This document shows positions 1-7,299 of a stretch of DNA of 45,909 bases, in pieces (position 1 is the stretch's first letter; every line of letters begins with the position of its first letter). The position numbers and the translations under genes are program-made. The stretch comes from Prolixibacteraceae bacterium UBA6029. Its GTDB lineage: Bacteria; Bacteroidota; Bacteroidia; Bacteroidales; Prolixibacteraceae. The DNA lies in assembly GCA_002429385.1 (NCBI GenBank), contig DIZL01000042.1, forward strand, positions 1 to 45,909. Direction: 5' to 3'. A model generated the notes under the pieces. The model ran no database searches and was not told the DNA's origin. It worked only from the letters and a program-made list of their open reading frames with translations.

Positions 1-181
1 TCTTTTGCGGAGTTAAGGTTATAGACCGGATAACAGCATAATTTTCAGAGCCTACCATGGATTTGAAAAAGTTGCGAGCTTTCAGTTAAACCTTGAAATT
101 TCGGATGGCCCTTTCTGATGCATTGTTGTCTGGTGAGATTTTGCCAGTAATAATTACCAGAAATAAAACCAGTTTGAAAAA
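1..181 (-). pseudogene. IS66-family transposase fragment (C-terminal part)
   Basis: Read on the minus strand, this stretch encodes the conserved end of an IS66 DDE transposase: a leucine/phenylalanine-rich LVLFL segment, then SPDNNASERAIRNFKV, then after an in-frame TAA the segment SENYAVIRSI. In intact IS66 transposases the DNNASERAIRN block carries the last catalytic glutamate and runs directly into a KVKQK-type segment, so the stop here breaks the protein. The fragment runs off the left edge of the window, so its true 3' end and the element's terminal repeats are not visible. It is dead as read. Family assignment is from remembered motifs. Confidence 0.75.
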
Positions 182-529
182 TTAAAAATCTTTCAAACTT
201 CTCAAAACAAATAAAAAGTTACGCAACTGAAAACGCAAAATATAGCATTTTATAGCATTTTTGAGCACGAAAAGGGCACTCCAGTATTCTGCTTTAAATT
301 TTGTCAACATTGACAATTTAGAGGAACCAAATTGGAGGAGCTTAATAACTAATGCACTTCCCAAATTTTTATAAAATTCTTGCTGCATAAATCGTTTCTC
401 TGCCCGTTTACTTCGCAGCAGCCGTCTATCTGAAAGCAAACAAATCCAACGATCATAAAATTTCAGTGGATGATGTGTATCTGTTTGCTGTAATTCTTTT
501 AATAATGCCAGCCAGTCCTTATTGGACAA
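182..529 (-). CDS. Unrecognised 115-aa ORF abutting the IS66 remnant
   Basis: This open frame is in the same reading frame as the IS66 fragment and separated from it only by a single TAA. I do not recognise the protein. It is basic and rich in Leu, Phe and Lys, with no signal peptide and no clear motif. The simplest reading is decayed upstream sequence of the same mobile element, or DNA fused to it, rather than a functional gene. It has no obvious ribosome binding site, and the last 40 residues look like translated AT-rich noncoding DNA. Confidence 0.25.
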   Translation of the reverse strand: MSNKDWLALLKELQQTDTHHPLKFYDRWICLLSDRRLLRSKRAEKRFMQQEFYKNLGSALVIKLLQFGSSKLSMLTKFKAEYWSALFVLKNAIKCYILRFQLRNFLFVLRSLKDF

Positions 530-580
530 CTTGTTTGTAATGAACCTAGTTGTGAGGTAAGAGAATGAATGGAATTAATA

Positions 581-1471
581 TCAGGTGATCAGTTTGCTGA
601 TCATTGGATTAAACGCTTTGGAAAAAACTATTACCGGGTCACCTGGTTTTAAGTCTTCCAGATCATTTTCGAAGGCAATAACTTTGATGATCTGGTTATT
701 TTCAGCAATCACAGTTACCAGAAACAGCGTGTCTTGTTTGTCGATTCGGGCAATCTGCCCTGTAATCTGCACTTTACCGCTGATGTTGTTATGTGAAAAT
801 ACCTCATCAGGAATTCCGTTTCGGGTAATAATGCCATTTTCTAAACAAATTACACGAGTAGCCAATCGGAAAACTTCGTTTAAATCATGGCTAACCAACA
901 GGGTTGTAACTCCCAGGAGCTGGTGTGCCTTTGCTATTTCATGCTGCAGAGAGTTTCGCATTTGGGCGTCAAGGGCCGAAAGTGGTTCGTCAAGTAATAA
1001 TAATTGTGGTTTTCGGGCAAGGGCACGAGCCAATGCAACGCGCTGTTTTTGTCCCCCCGATAATCCATTGGGTTTACGATGGCGGAATTCAGTAAGGTCA
1101 AAAATACCCAATAAGTCGTTGATCAAAGACTCATTCTTTTCGGATTGGGCAAACCGGATATTTTGTTCCACGGTCATGTTGGGGAACAGGGCGAAATCCT
1201 GGAACATTAAACTGATGTTTCGCTTTTGTGGCGCAACATTCACCTGGTTTGCAGAATCAAACCACACCTTGTTGCCAAAACGTATCATTCCTTTATCAGG
1301 GGCCACGAGTCCTGCAAGTATGCGCAGCAGGGTGGTTTTTCCGGCTCCTGAATTACCAAACAGAGCAACAAGTTCACCCATTTGGATGCTGGTTTGAATC
1401 ATCAGTTTTAAAGGCCCATTGGCAGTCAACATCTTCTTTTCAACATCGATGAAGATCAGATCATTTTCCAT
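581..1471 (-). CDS. modC: Molybdate ABC transporter ATP-binding protein ModC
   Basis: This is the cytoplasmic ATPase that powers molybdate import through ModB. The 296-residue protein shows Walker A GNSGAGKTT at 39-47, signature LSGGQ at 137-141, Walker B LLLLDE at 157-162 and the H-loop histidine at 195. From about residue 230 there is a C-terminal TOBE/Mop-type domain, which in this family binds oxyanion and tunes transport. Its start overlaps the end of modB by 16 bp, implying translational coupling. It is the last gene of the porin-modA-mop-modB-modC run. Sulfate and tungstate ATPases are close relatives. The nif context, the ModA and the molbindins favour molybdate, though tungstate cannot be excluded from sequence. 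Confidence 0.93.
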   Translation of the reverse strand: MENDLIFIDVEKKMLTANGPLKLMIQTSIQMGELVALFGNSGAGKTTLLRILAGLVAPDKGMIRFGNKVWFDSANQVNVAPQKRNISLMFQDFALFPNMTVEQNIRFAQSEKNESLINDLLGIFDLTEFRHRKPNGLSGGQKQRVALARALARKPQLLLLDEPLSALDAQMRNSLQHEIAKAHQLLGVTTLLVSHDLNEVFRLATRVICLENGIITRNGIPDEVFSHNNISGKVQITGQIARIDKQDTLFLVTVIAENNQIIKVIAFENDLEDLKPGDPVIVFSKAFNPMISKLIT

Positions 1472-2136
1472 GAGTCGTATTTTTTATTGACACTGTAGAT
1501 GATGGTAAGTAAAATTAGTGAAGTAAGGAAAAGGATCAGGGCATATTGATTGGCAGACTTGAAATTGAGAGCTTGTACTTCGTCGTAAATGGCAATGGAC
1601 GCCACACGGGTTACTCCTTGCATATTTCCGCCGACCATGAGCACAATTCCGAATTCGCCAATGCTGTGGGCAAAGGTAAGTGCAACGGCAGTAATGATGG
1701 ATGGCTTAATATTTGGCAGCAAGACCTTGAAAAAGGTTGTTGTTTTCGATTTACCCAGGGTATAGGATGCTTCACGCAGACTGTCGGGTAAAGCACGTAA
1801 GCCGTTGTGCAGTGGCTGAATCATGAATGGCAGGCTAAATATGACTGAAGCAATCAGTACCCCTTCAAAGGAAAACGCCAGTCGGACATCGAAAACCCGT
1901 CCGAGCCACTCACCAAACCAGTTTCGGGGACTGTATATCACCAGCATGTAATATCCGATTACTGATGGGGGTAAAACCATGGGCATACTCACCAGGGCTT
2001 CAATGAGTGGTTTAATCCTGACTTTGGTGGATGCGAGCCAATAGGAAAAAGGCAAGCCGATCAGGATTAGAATGAGGGTTGTTGAAACTGCCAATTTCAG
2101 AGTAAGCCAGAGGGTTTGGATAAATTGTGGGTCCAT
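1456..2136 (-). CDS. modB: Molybdate ABC transporter permease ModB
   Basis: This 226-residue inner-membrane permease has about five hydrophobic spans and the binding-protein-dependent transport signature near residues 130-165 (EASYTLGKSKTTTFFKVLLP), where the EAA loop contacts ModC. The length is normal for ModB. It begins 5 bp after the two-domain molbindin stop and overlaps modC by 16 bp, so modA, mop, modB and modC read as one transcription unit. The segment PMVLPPSVIGYYML is typical of the ModB/CysT family. Sulfate permease CysT is the main alternative, disfavoured by the adjacent ModA and Mop proteins. Confidence 0.92.
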   Translation of the reverse strand: MDPQFIQTLWLTLKLAVSTTLILILIGLPFSYWLASTKVRIKPLIEALVSMPMVLPPSVIGYYMLVIYSPRNWFGEWLGRVFDVRLAFSFEGVLIASVIFSLPFMIQPLHNGLRALPDSLREASYTLGKSKTTTFFKVLLPNIKPSIITAVALTFAHSIGEFGIVLMVGGNMQGVTRVASIAIYDEVQALNFKSANQYALILFLTSLILLTIIYSVNKKYDSWKMI

Positions 2137-2141
2137 TGGGA

Positions 2142-2543
2142 TTATATTTTCATGAATGAGACCTCATTGGATTTTACCAGTGCTTCCACTTCGTCTCCAA
2201 TGTTTAACTGGAGCATATCAACTGAACGGGAGGTGATCGCGGAAATAATAATAGATTGCTGAAATTGCAAACTGATTTTGCTTAACAATTCGCCCCTTTC
2301 AATGGACAGTACGATGCATTTCATCCGATTACGCATGCTAATCATCCCCGATAGGTTTTTGGCTAACGACACCTCAGTTTCCTTAAATACAAGGTAGATC
2401 GTGTTCCCTGGTTGAAGCCATTGTTGTTGGGGAGCCGAATCAATGAGCATAGCTGAAAAGTTGTGCCCATCGACTTCCGCATCTACTAAAAGAATTGCAC
2501 CAGATTGTTGGATGCGGGAAATTTTGCCAGTTAATTTATTCAT
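2142..2543 (-). CDS. mop: Two-domain molbindin (di-Mop protein)
   Basis: This is a small cytoplasmic oxyanion-binding protein of about 133 residues with two tandem Mop/TOBE-like repeats. The first begins NKLTGKISRIQQSG and ends KETEVSLAK; the second begins MRNRMKCIVLSIERGELLSK and ends VKSNEVSFMK. Molbindins store or buffer molybdate, and FeMo-co synthesis needs a steady supply. I chose the ATG at 2541-2543 because the homologous region begins MNKLTG and this start overlaps the modA stop by 8 bp. An ATG nine codons upstream would add only a non-homologous leader lying inside modA. Its place between modA and modB in the transporter operon is less usual than a separate mop gene. Confidence 0.8.
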   Translation of the reverse strand: MNKLTGKISRIQQSGAILLVDAEVDGHNFSAMLIDSAPQQQWLQPGNTIYLVFKETEVSLAKNLSGMISMRNRMKCIVLSIERGELLSKISLQFQQSIIISAITSRSVDMLQLNIGDEVEALVKSNEVSFMKI

Positions 2544-3276
2544 TGGGTACGGTATATCCGTTTTTTTCAAAAATAGGTTTGCACTGTTCGCTTAAGACAA
2601 ATTTCATGAATTTGGCTGCTTCAGGGTTGGTTTTCCAATTTTTTACCAGAACCATTGTCTGTTCAATTTGAGAATACGACTTTGGATCAATCACATAGAC
2701 AGAACCTTTCATTTCAGGAGATAAAGTCAGGGACATTGCCAAAAATCCAACTTCGGCATTCCCTGTTTGTGTGAACTGTGCGGCTTGTGAAATGTTATCG
2801 GCATAGATAATTTTGTCCTTCACTTTTTCGTACAAACCTACAGATTTTAAACATTCAATGGCCCGGTCGCCATAAGGGGCCAGATCAGGTTTGGCAATGG
2901 CAATCTTTTTCACAGAGGCATCGGTTAATACTTCCATACCCTTTGATACATCGATTGTATTACTCCATAATGCAAGCTTTCCGAGGACATAAGTTTTTAT
3001 TTCTCCGGAAGTGGCTCCCTGCTCTTTTAGTTTAAACGGAAACGAATTATCTGCCGCCATAAAGATATCAAATTCGGCGCCATTCACTATTTGCTGGAGA
3101 AGTGCGCCTGAGGAACCAAAATTTACGTCAACAGTGACCTTAGGATTTATCTTCGCATAGTTGGTTTTAATTTCATCAAAAGCAAAGCGAAGATTTGCAG
3201 CTGCTGCAACTTTTACAGTTTGCGCCTGAGCTGACAAAGCAACCCATAAGGCTAAAATTGTTATTATTTGTTTCAT
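2536..3276 (-). CDS. modA: Molybdate-binding periplasmic protein ModA
   Basis: This 246-residue solute-binding protein captures molybdate in the periplasm and delivers it to ModBC. A Sec signal peptide of about 19 residues ends ALSAQA|QT, followed by the family start VKVAAAANLRFAFDEI. Also present are FGSSGALLQQIVNGAEFDIF and DPKSYSQIEQTMVLVKN, all diagnostic of ModA. The length is normal. It lies 23 bp downstream of the porin gene and overlaps the molbindin start. WtpA/TupA-type tungstate proteins have different motifs. Molybdate is the best call but selectivity is not proven. Confidence 0.93.
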   Translation of the reverse strand: MKQIITILALWVALSAQAQTVKVAAAANLRFAFDEIKTNYAKINPKVTVDVNFGSSGALLQQIVNGAEFDIFMAADNSFPFKLKEQGATSGEIKTYVLGKLALWSNTIDVSKGMEVLTDASVKKIAIAKPDLAPYGDRAIECLKSVGLYEKVKDKIIYADNISQAAQFTQTGNAEVGFLAMSLTLSPEMKGSVYVIDPKSYSQIEQTMVLVKNWKTNPEAAKFMKFVLSEQCKPIFEKNGYTVPNE

Positions 3277-3299
3277 GAATTGATTTTTAAATTTATAAA

Positions 3300-4598
3300 T
3301 TACTTGTTTTCTATAACCACCGGAGTTTTATATAACTGAGGTTTAATTGTCAGCATCAGGAATGCATATTGCGGAAACTTGGAGTCGATGGCTGCCGATT
3401 TGTATTTCAATATTTTGGTACCATCGGTTGCCAAATAACCGCACCAGGCAAACTGGACTGCCGCTTCAGCAGAGAATTTATAGTTCAAAACGACATCTAA
3501 TTCAGAACCTATATTCTTTTGTACCTCTGAAGTCCCAACTTTCATGTCTTTTGCCAGACTAAAAGCATAACAAGTTATATCCGAACTTAGTTTTTTACTA
3601 AATTTCAGATTGACACCACCAAAGTAGTTGATCAATCCACCTTTAGGTAAGGTTCCCCAGTATTCCATGTAACCATTGAATGAATGGTTTGTTGAATAAG
3701 GCAATTTATTGAATGTATTGGTTTCAGTTACAGCCAATGTGCTTGCAGAGCCTGAATAATAATCGGCACCTATCAATCCTGCGATTTTGTCGTTAATTGT
3801 ATACGTAGCTTTTAATGCAAGCAAATAAGCATCCAGATCGACAGTTGGAGCGCTTTTCCCGAATTGGTAATATCCGGTGACCAAAAGGCCAAGTGGCATT
3901 TTATCATTTTTTAATTGCAAAGTACCACCAGTGGTGTAGCGATGATATAAATCCAGATTGGTTTTGCTTTTCATAAAGCCTTCATCTACAGCCAATAAAC
4001 TCAAATCTAGTCCTTTGACAATTGCTTTGGTGAGATGCAGAAACGCAAGTTCTTTGTACATTTTGCTTACGTTATAAAATGAAGTGTCAGCATTGTAAGC
4101 TTTCTGGTTGTTATTGGCGTAGCCCAACTGAACATCCAATCCCGGTGCAAAATACCTGATCTGTGCCAAATCGTGTGAGTTGCCTGTATTGCTCCAGGGT
4201 GAAAGACTAAACAAACGGCCGTCCTCAAATTGTAATCCCTGTCGGCCAATCTTAAAACTAGTGCCTGAAAAAAGAAGCAATTCAGACCATGCCTCATATA
4301 CACCTATGCTTCCTGTTGTTGCTGTAGTCGGTTGTTTGGTGTCTGTTTCTCCAAAAATGCGGGAATCCTGCAAAACTAATCGGGCACTTACTACTCCGCC
4401 TTTGTAATTGAAGTTCAATCGGGTGCGTTGCATGTTTACCAATGCGGATTTTAAAGCATCTGGCAATGGTTGGTTGAATCCTGACCTGTATTCTGAACGT
4501 GGCCGAAACTCTGCATCAATAATAGTTTGCCCGTAGCTTTCTGAAAAACTGAACAAAAGAAGCAATACTATGACTGCTAACGCGTAAACCTTTCTCAT
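3300..4598 (-). CDS. Outer-membrane porin, alginate-export-like, first gene of the mod operon
   Basis: This 432-residue protein has a Sec signal peptide of about 23 residues (ends SFSESYG|QT). The mature part starts IDAEFRPRSEYRSGFNQPLP and contains many alternating amphipathic strands, as in outer-membrane beta-barrels. The segments RLVLQDSRIFGE, FKIGRQGLQFEDGRLFSLSPW and AEAAVQFAWCGYLATDG resemble the alginate-export/AlgE-like porin family found in many Bacteroidota. The substrate is not readable from sequence. Its position directly upstream of modA (23 bp) suggests it passes molybdate, or another oxyanion or chelate, across the outer membrane. The 132-bp upstream gap probably contains the operon promoter. 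Confidence 0.75.
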   Translation of the reverse strand: MRKVYALAVIVLLLLFSFSESYGQTIIDAEFRPRSEYRSGFNQPLPDALKSALVNMQRTRLNFNYKGGVVSARLVLQDSRIFGETDTKQPTTATTGSIGVYEAWSELLLFSGTSFKIGRQGLQFEDGRLFSLSPWSNTGNSHDLAQIRYFAPGLDVQLGYANNNQKAYNADTSFYNVSKMYKELAFLHLTKAIVKGLDLSLLAVDEGFMKSKTNLDLYHRYTTGGTLQLKNDKMPLGLLVTGYYQFGKSAPTVDLDAYLLALKATYTINDKIAGLIGADYYSGSASTLAVTETNTFNKLPYSTNHSFNGYMEYWGTLPKGGLINYFGGVNLKFSKKLSSDITCYAFSLAKDMKVGTSEVQKNIGSELDVVLNYKFSAEAAVQFAWCGYLATDGTKILKYKSAAIDSKFPQYAFLMLTIKPQLYKTPVVIENK

Positions 4599-4730
4599 TT
4601 TTTGTATATTTAGACGTAAAAATTTTATTGAATTTTAATAGTCCGGAACTTATAAATCATTTGCAGCGATTGAGTTTCGTACATATCCATTTCGTTATAA
4701 AATAAATTAGATAAGGGTATTCAAAAAAAA
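4599..4730 (-). promoter_or_regulatory. Probable promoter region of the porin-modABC operon
   Basis: This AT-rich 132-bp spacer separates the modE-like gene from the porin-mod unit and is the largest gap inside the molybdate part of the island, so a promoter here is likely. It holds a CGTTATAAAATAA-like stretch near 4693-4706, weakly reminiscent of one half of an enterobacterial ModE site, but I see no convincing second half. No strong Bacteroidota promoter match (TTTG and TAnnTTTG) is evident. Confidence 0.3.
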
Positions 4731-5063
4731 TCAGAGGTTGATTTCGATGTTGATCTGATCGACCACCTTTTTGATTTCTGCCTGAATCGTCTGGTATTCC
4801 CTTAGTATTCGTTCACCATAATCTGAAATAGATGTACCCCCTCCATTAGCACCCCCACGTTGCTTCAGAAACAGCGAAGAGGGTGCTATCCGGTTCATTT
4901 CTTTAACCATGGTCCAGACATGCTGGTAAGAGATTTCCATTTTTTTTGCCGCACCACTCAAGCTGCCATTATTCCTTATCTCTTTAATAAGCTGGACTTT
5001 TAGTGGGTTTACAAAGCTTACTCCATCTTTTTTTATTGATATTTGGCATTCAACTTCTATCAT
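4731..5063 (-). CDS. modE: ModE-type DNA-binding regulator (HTH domain only)
   Basis: This 110-residue protein is the N-terminal winged-helix half of ModE. It shows FVNPLKVQLIKEIRNNGSLS, then the recognition helix region GAAKKMEISYQHVWTMVKEMN, then the wing with GGANGGGTSISDYGERIL. It has no molybdate-binding Mop domains of its own. E. coli ModE carries two, so here the sensing half is presumably supplied by the separate molbindin encoded 2 bp upstream, or the protein responds indirectly. I chose the ATG at 5061-5063, since the longer frame would start at a TTG inside the preceding gene. Expected role: repress mod genes, or activate molybdoenzyme genes, when molybdate is plentiful. Confidence 0.85.
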   Translation of the reverse strand: MIEVECQISIKKDGVSFVNPLKVQLIKEIRNNGSLSGAAKKMEISYQHVWTMVKEMNRIAPSSLFLKQRGGANGGGTSISDYGERILREYQTIQAEIKKVVDQINIEINL

Positions 5064-5065
5064 GA

Positions 5066-5308
5066 CTAATGGCAATTACATTTTCCATCGTTACAATTGC
5101 AGGGAGTTCCGATAATTACTTCGGTCGATTTGATGATTGCAAAAGCCGTATCTCCCGGTTTCAGGTCTAATTCGGCAATTGCTTCTCTTGAAATAATGGC
5201 TGAAATAATATTTCCATTGCCAAGGTCGAGCATAACTTTAGCTGTAATCAAACCTTCGTCAACCTTTAGGATCTTACCTTTCAGTTGGTTTCGTGCACTT
5301 AGTTTCAT
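5066..5308 (-). CDS. mop: Single-domain molbindin with Cys/His-rich C-terminal tail
   Basis: This 80-residue protein has one Mop domain (residues 4-67: SARNQLKGKILKVDEGLITA through AIIKSTEVIIGT), the fold that assembles into hexamers and binds molybdate at subunit interfaces. Unusually it continues as TPCNCNDGKCNCH, placing Cys at 70, 72, 77 and 79 and a terminal His80. That looks like a metal or Fe-S/thiol-metal site appended to the molybdate carrier. The gene lies 2 bp upstream of the ModE-type HTH protein. Together they look like a ModE split into its two functional halves. The Mop call is strong; the function of the tail is unknown. Confidence 0.85.
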   Translation of the reverse strand: MKLSARNQLKGKILKVDEGLITAKVMLDLGNGNIISAIISREAIAELDLKPGDTAFAIIKSTEVIIGTPCNCNDGKCNCH

Positions 5309-5332
5309 TTTGTGTGAATTTTGAAGTTATAA

Positions 5333-5731
5333 TTAAAAAGCTTTTAATGTCTCTACAGGTAATAGACAGCCTGATGTCCAATCCTTTAGTAAAGTAGCAA
5401 AACCGACCATCCGGGCAATTTCTTCATCGGTTGGTATCTTTTCAGGAACTATTTCGAGCGAACAGAAATTCATAAACGAGTTCATAAATCGCACTGCCAA
5501 TGTAAATTCTTCGGGAACAGGCATGATCTTTTTGATTTCGTGCAACATTCCTGAAATGCTTGAATGTTCAGGAAAATTACCTTCCCGGATCAACAGGCTG
5601 GTCATAAAGTTCTCGACTGACATACTTATTACATTATAGATGACGATGTTCCCTAATTTTCCTTTGTGTGATGCATTTTGGGCAACACTGCAATAATCAA
5701 TTGCTTCCTTAAAATAATTTTCCCATTCCAT
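5333..5731 (-). CDS. Small helical HEPN-like protein in the nif operon
   Basis: I do not firmly recognise this 132-residue protein. It is predicted mostly helical and has the look of a small HEPN-domain protein. An N-terminal helix (WENYFKEAIDYCSVAQ) is followed by a helix ending SVENFMTSLLIREGNFPEHSS, where R and H are separated by six residues as in the HEPN R-x4-6-H signature, and by a further MLHEIKKIM helix. The partner nucleotidyltransferase usual for stand-alone HEPN proteins is not adjacent. The gene sits 11 bp after nifV and 24 bp before the molbindin, so it is co-transcribed with cofactor and molybdenum genes and may act there. A toxin role is not supported by context. Confidence 0.4.
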   Translation of the reverse strand: MEWENYFKEAIDYCSVAQNASHKGKLGNIVIYNVISMSVENFMTSLLIREGNFPEHSSISGMLHEIKKIMPVPEEFTLAVRFMNSFMNFCSLEIVPEKIPTDEEIARMVGFATLLKDWTSGCLLPVETLKAF

Positions 5732-5742
5732 AGCGTAAGTTT

Positions 5743-6876
5743 TTAAAGTCCAGTGTCGTTTAGGTTGTTTGCCAAGGTGATTAATTCATCAATACTTAGG
5801 CTCCGTTTTTTTTTCAAAGCCATCTCTTTAACTTGCTCTGTAATTGAAACGACCTTTTTCTCGTTCAACCGCACGTTGTGCATCTCCAATATTTTTCGGA
5901 TAATTGCTGTTCCTGAATGTCGGCCAATGGTCATTTCGGTTAACTTGCCAATTTCTGCAGGATGAAAAGCCTGGTAAGTCAATTCATTTTCCATCAGGCT
6001 GCGGCAATGAATGCCCGATTCGTGCCGACAAACCATATCGCCGATGATCGGTTTTGACGAATGGATTTTGCGAAACGAAACTTCGGACACGTACCTGCAA
6101 ATTTCCTGAATGGTCAATAAATTAATGCCTGTACTTACATTGGCGCTTACTTTCATAGCGACAGCCAACTCTTCCAGACAGGCATTTCCGGCACGTTCAC
6201 CCAAACCGTTAATGGTTGCACTGACTGTTTGCGCTCCGGATAGAAAAGCGCTCACCGAATTGGCTGTAGCCATGCCCAGGTCATTGTGTCCATGAAACTC
6301 AAAATCGACAAACGGGAAACGTTCAGTAGCCGACGAAAACAGTTCTGCTACAGAAAACGGATTTAAAATGCCAACAGTGTCAGCCAAACGAATGCGGTCA
6401 ACTCCTTCAGCCAAACAAGCTGCAACGAAATCGAACAGGAATTCGCGATCGGCACGGGAGGCATCCTGAGCACCGATTGCTACAAATCCAAAAAACTTAC
6501 GGGAAAGCTTAACCATTGGAGGCATTTGTTTAAGCACCCAAGCCCGACTTCGCCCGATTGCCTTTAGCTGAATATCAGAGACGGGAAAGGAAATGTTGAT
6601 TCGTCCGGCACCGGTGCGGGCTGAGGCCACAATGTCGCATTCTTTTGCCCGAGCCCAGCACAAGGCATCGAACCGAAATCCAGAGTGGACAATTTCATGG
6701 ATCATGCGCTGCTCATCTACACCCATAGCTGGAGTTCCGACTTCAACTTCTCTGACACCGCAATCTTCGAGCAAGGCTGCTATGCGAAGCTTTTCTGCGA
6801 GTGTAAATACCACACCAGGGGCCTGTTCTCCATCACGGAGTGTAGAATCGATGATATGTAGAAATGATGGTGTCAT
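5743..6876 (-). CDS. nifV: Homocitrate synthase NifV
   Basis: This 377-residue enzyme condenses acetyl-CoA with 2-oxoglutarate to (R)-homocitrate, the organic ligand of the molybdenum in FeMo-co. It has the DRE-TIM metallolyase signature STLRDGEQAPGVVF near the N terminus, the metal-binding HGHNDLGMATAN motif mid-protein, and GERAGNACLEE. Length and motifs match NifV rather than the longer 2-isopropylmalate synthase, because the C-terminal regulatory LeuA domain is absent. It follows the ferredoxin gene and precedes the HEPN-like gene. Its presence supports a molybdenum (FeMo-co) nitrogenase. Confidence 0.93.
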   Translation of the reverse strand: MTPSFLHIIDSTLRDGEQAPGVVFTLAEKLRIAALLEDCGVREVEVGTPAMGVDEQRMIHEIVHSGFRFDALCWARAKECDIVASARTGAGRINISFPVSDIQLKAIGRSRAWVLKQMPPMVKLSRKFFGFVAIGAQDASRADREFLFDFVAACLAEGVDRIRLADTVGILNPFSVAELFSSATERFPFVDFEFHGHNDLGMATANSVSAFLSGAQTVSATINGLGERAGNACLEELAVAMKVSANVSTGINLLTIQEICRYVSEVSFRKIHSSKPIIGDMVCRHESGIHCRSLMENELTYQAFHPAEIGKLTEMTIGRHSGTAIIRKILEMHNVRLNEKKVVSITEQVKEMALKKKRSLSIDELITLANNLNDTGL

Positions 6877-6890
6877 AGAAGTGCTTTTAA

Positions 6891-6921
6891 TTTAAAGTTC
6901 AAAGTTCCAAGTTCAAAGTTC
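6891..6921. repeat. Short tandem AAGTTC-type repeat in the ferredoxin-nifV spacer
   Basis: The spacer repeats AAAGTTC/CAAGTTC units (aaagttcaaagttccaag, then caaagttcc). Similar low-complexity spacers recur at 10061-10094 and 16480-16510. They look like the slippage-prone intergenic repeats common in Bacteroidota. No function is evident. Confidence 0.6.
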
Positions 6922-6948
6922 CAGATCTTGTTCTCCCTTTCTTTCTGG

Positions 6949-7254
6949 TTACTCACTGATCAAATATTCATCAACGGCATTACCTTCTTCGAGGGCATCG
7001 AGGATTTGGTCAATGCGATCGGTTGTAACTGCACCATACCAAAAGTTGTTGGGCTGAATAACCATTACTGGCCCCTGCGAACAAACGTTCAGACATGCAG
7101 TTGAAGATACCGCAGCATCGATACCCCGATCGGCGCATTCTTCGGTGACATATTGAATAAATTCGGCTGCCCCGTTTTTGTTACAAAAACCTTTGGCATC
7201 GCCCGCTACCCGGTACGAGTTGCAAATCAAAATGTGGTAATCTGGTTTTTTCAT
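6949..7254 (-). CDS. Thioredoxin-like [2Fe-2S] ferredoxin
   Basis: This 101-residue protein has the four cysteine ligands of the thioredoxin-fold 2Fe-2S ferredoxin family: Cys11 and Cys24 (LICNSYR...GFCN), then Cys54 and Cys58 in ACLNVCSQGPVM. Members of this family (the Shethna FeSI / Clostridium pasteurianum type) are frequently encoded in nif clusters. There they are thought to serve redox steps in cofactor synthesis or electron supply. It sits between nifB and nifV, with spacers of 45 and 72 bp. Whether it donates to NifB, NifEN or nitrogenase cannot be told from sequence. Confidence 0.88.
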   Translation of the reverse strand: MKKPDYHILICNSYRVAGDAKGFCNKNGAAEFIQYVTEECADRGIDAAVSSTACLNVCSQGPVMVIQPNNFWYGAVTTDRIDQILDALEEGNAVDEYLISE

Positions 7255-7299
7255 TGTTTTGAGATATTAGATAATAGATTTTAGACTAAAGACTTAAAT

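Noticed and set aside
585..1397. A 270-codon plus-strand frame opposite modC
   Set aside because: It is the antisense shadow of modC; the minus-strand protein has every ABC ATPase motif and the plus-strand protein has none.
4690..4710. ModE operator in the porin-mod promoter gap
   Set aside because: Only one half resembles the known E. coli site, and ModE of this branch may use another sequence.
5333..5731. HEPN/MNT toxin-antitoxin module
   Set aside because: The HEPN-like gene has no adjacent MNT nucleotidyltransferase and is packed inside a metabolic operon.
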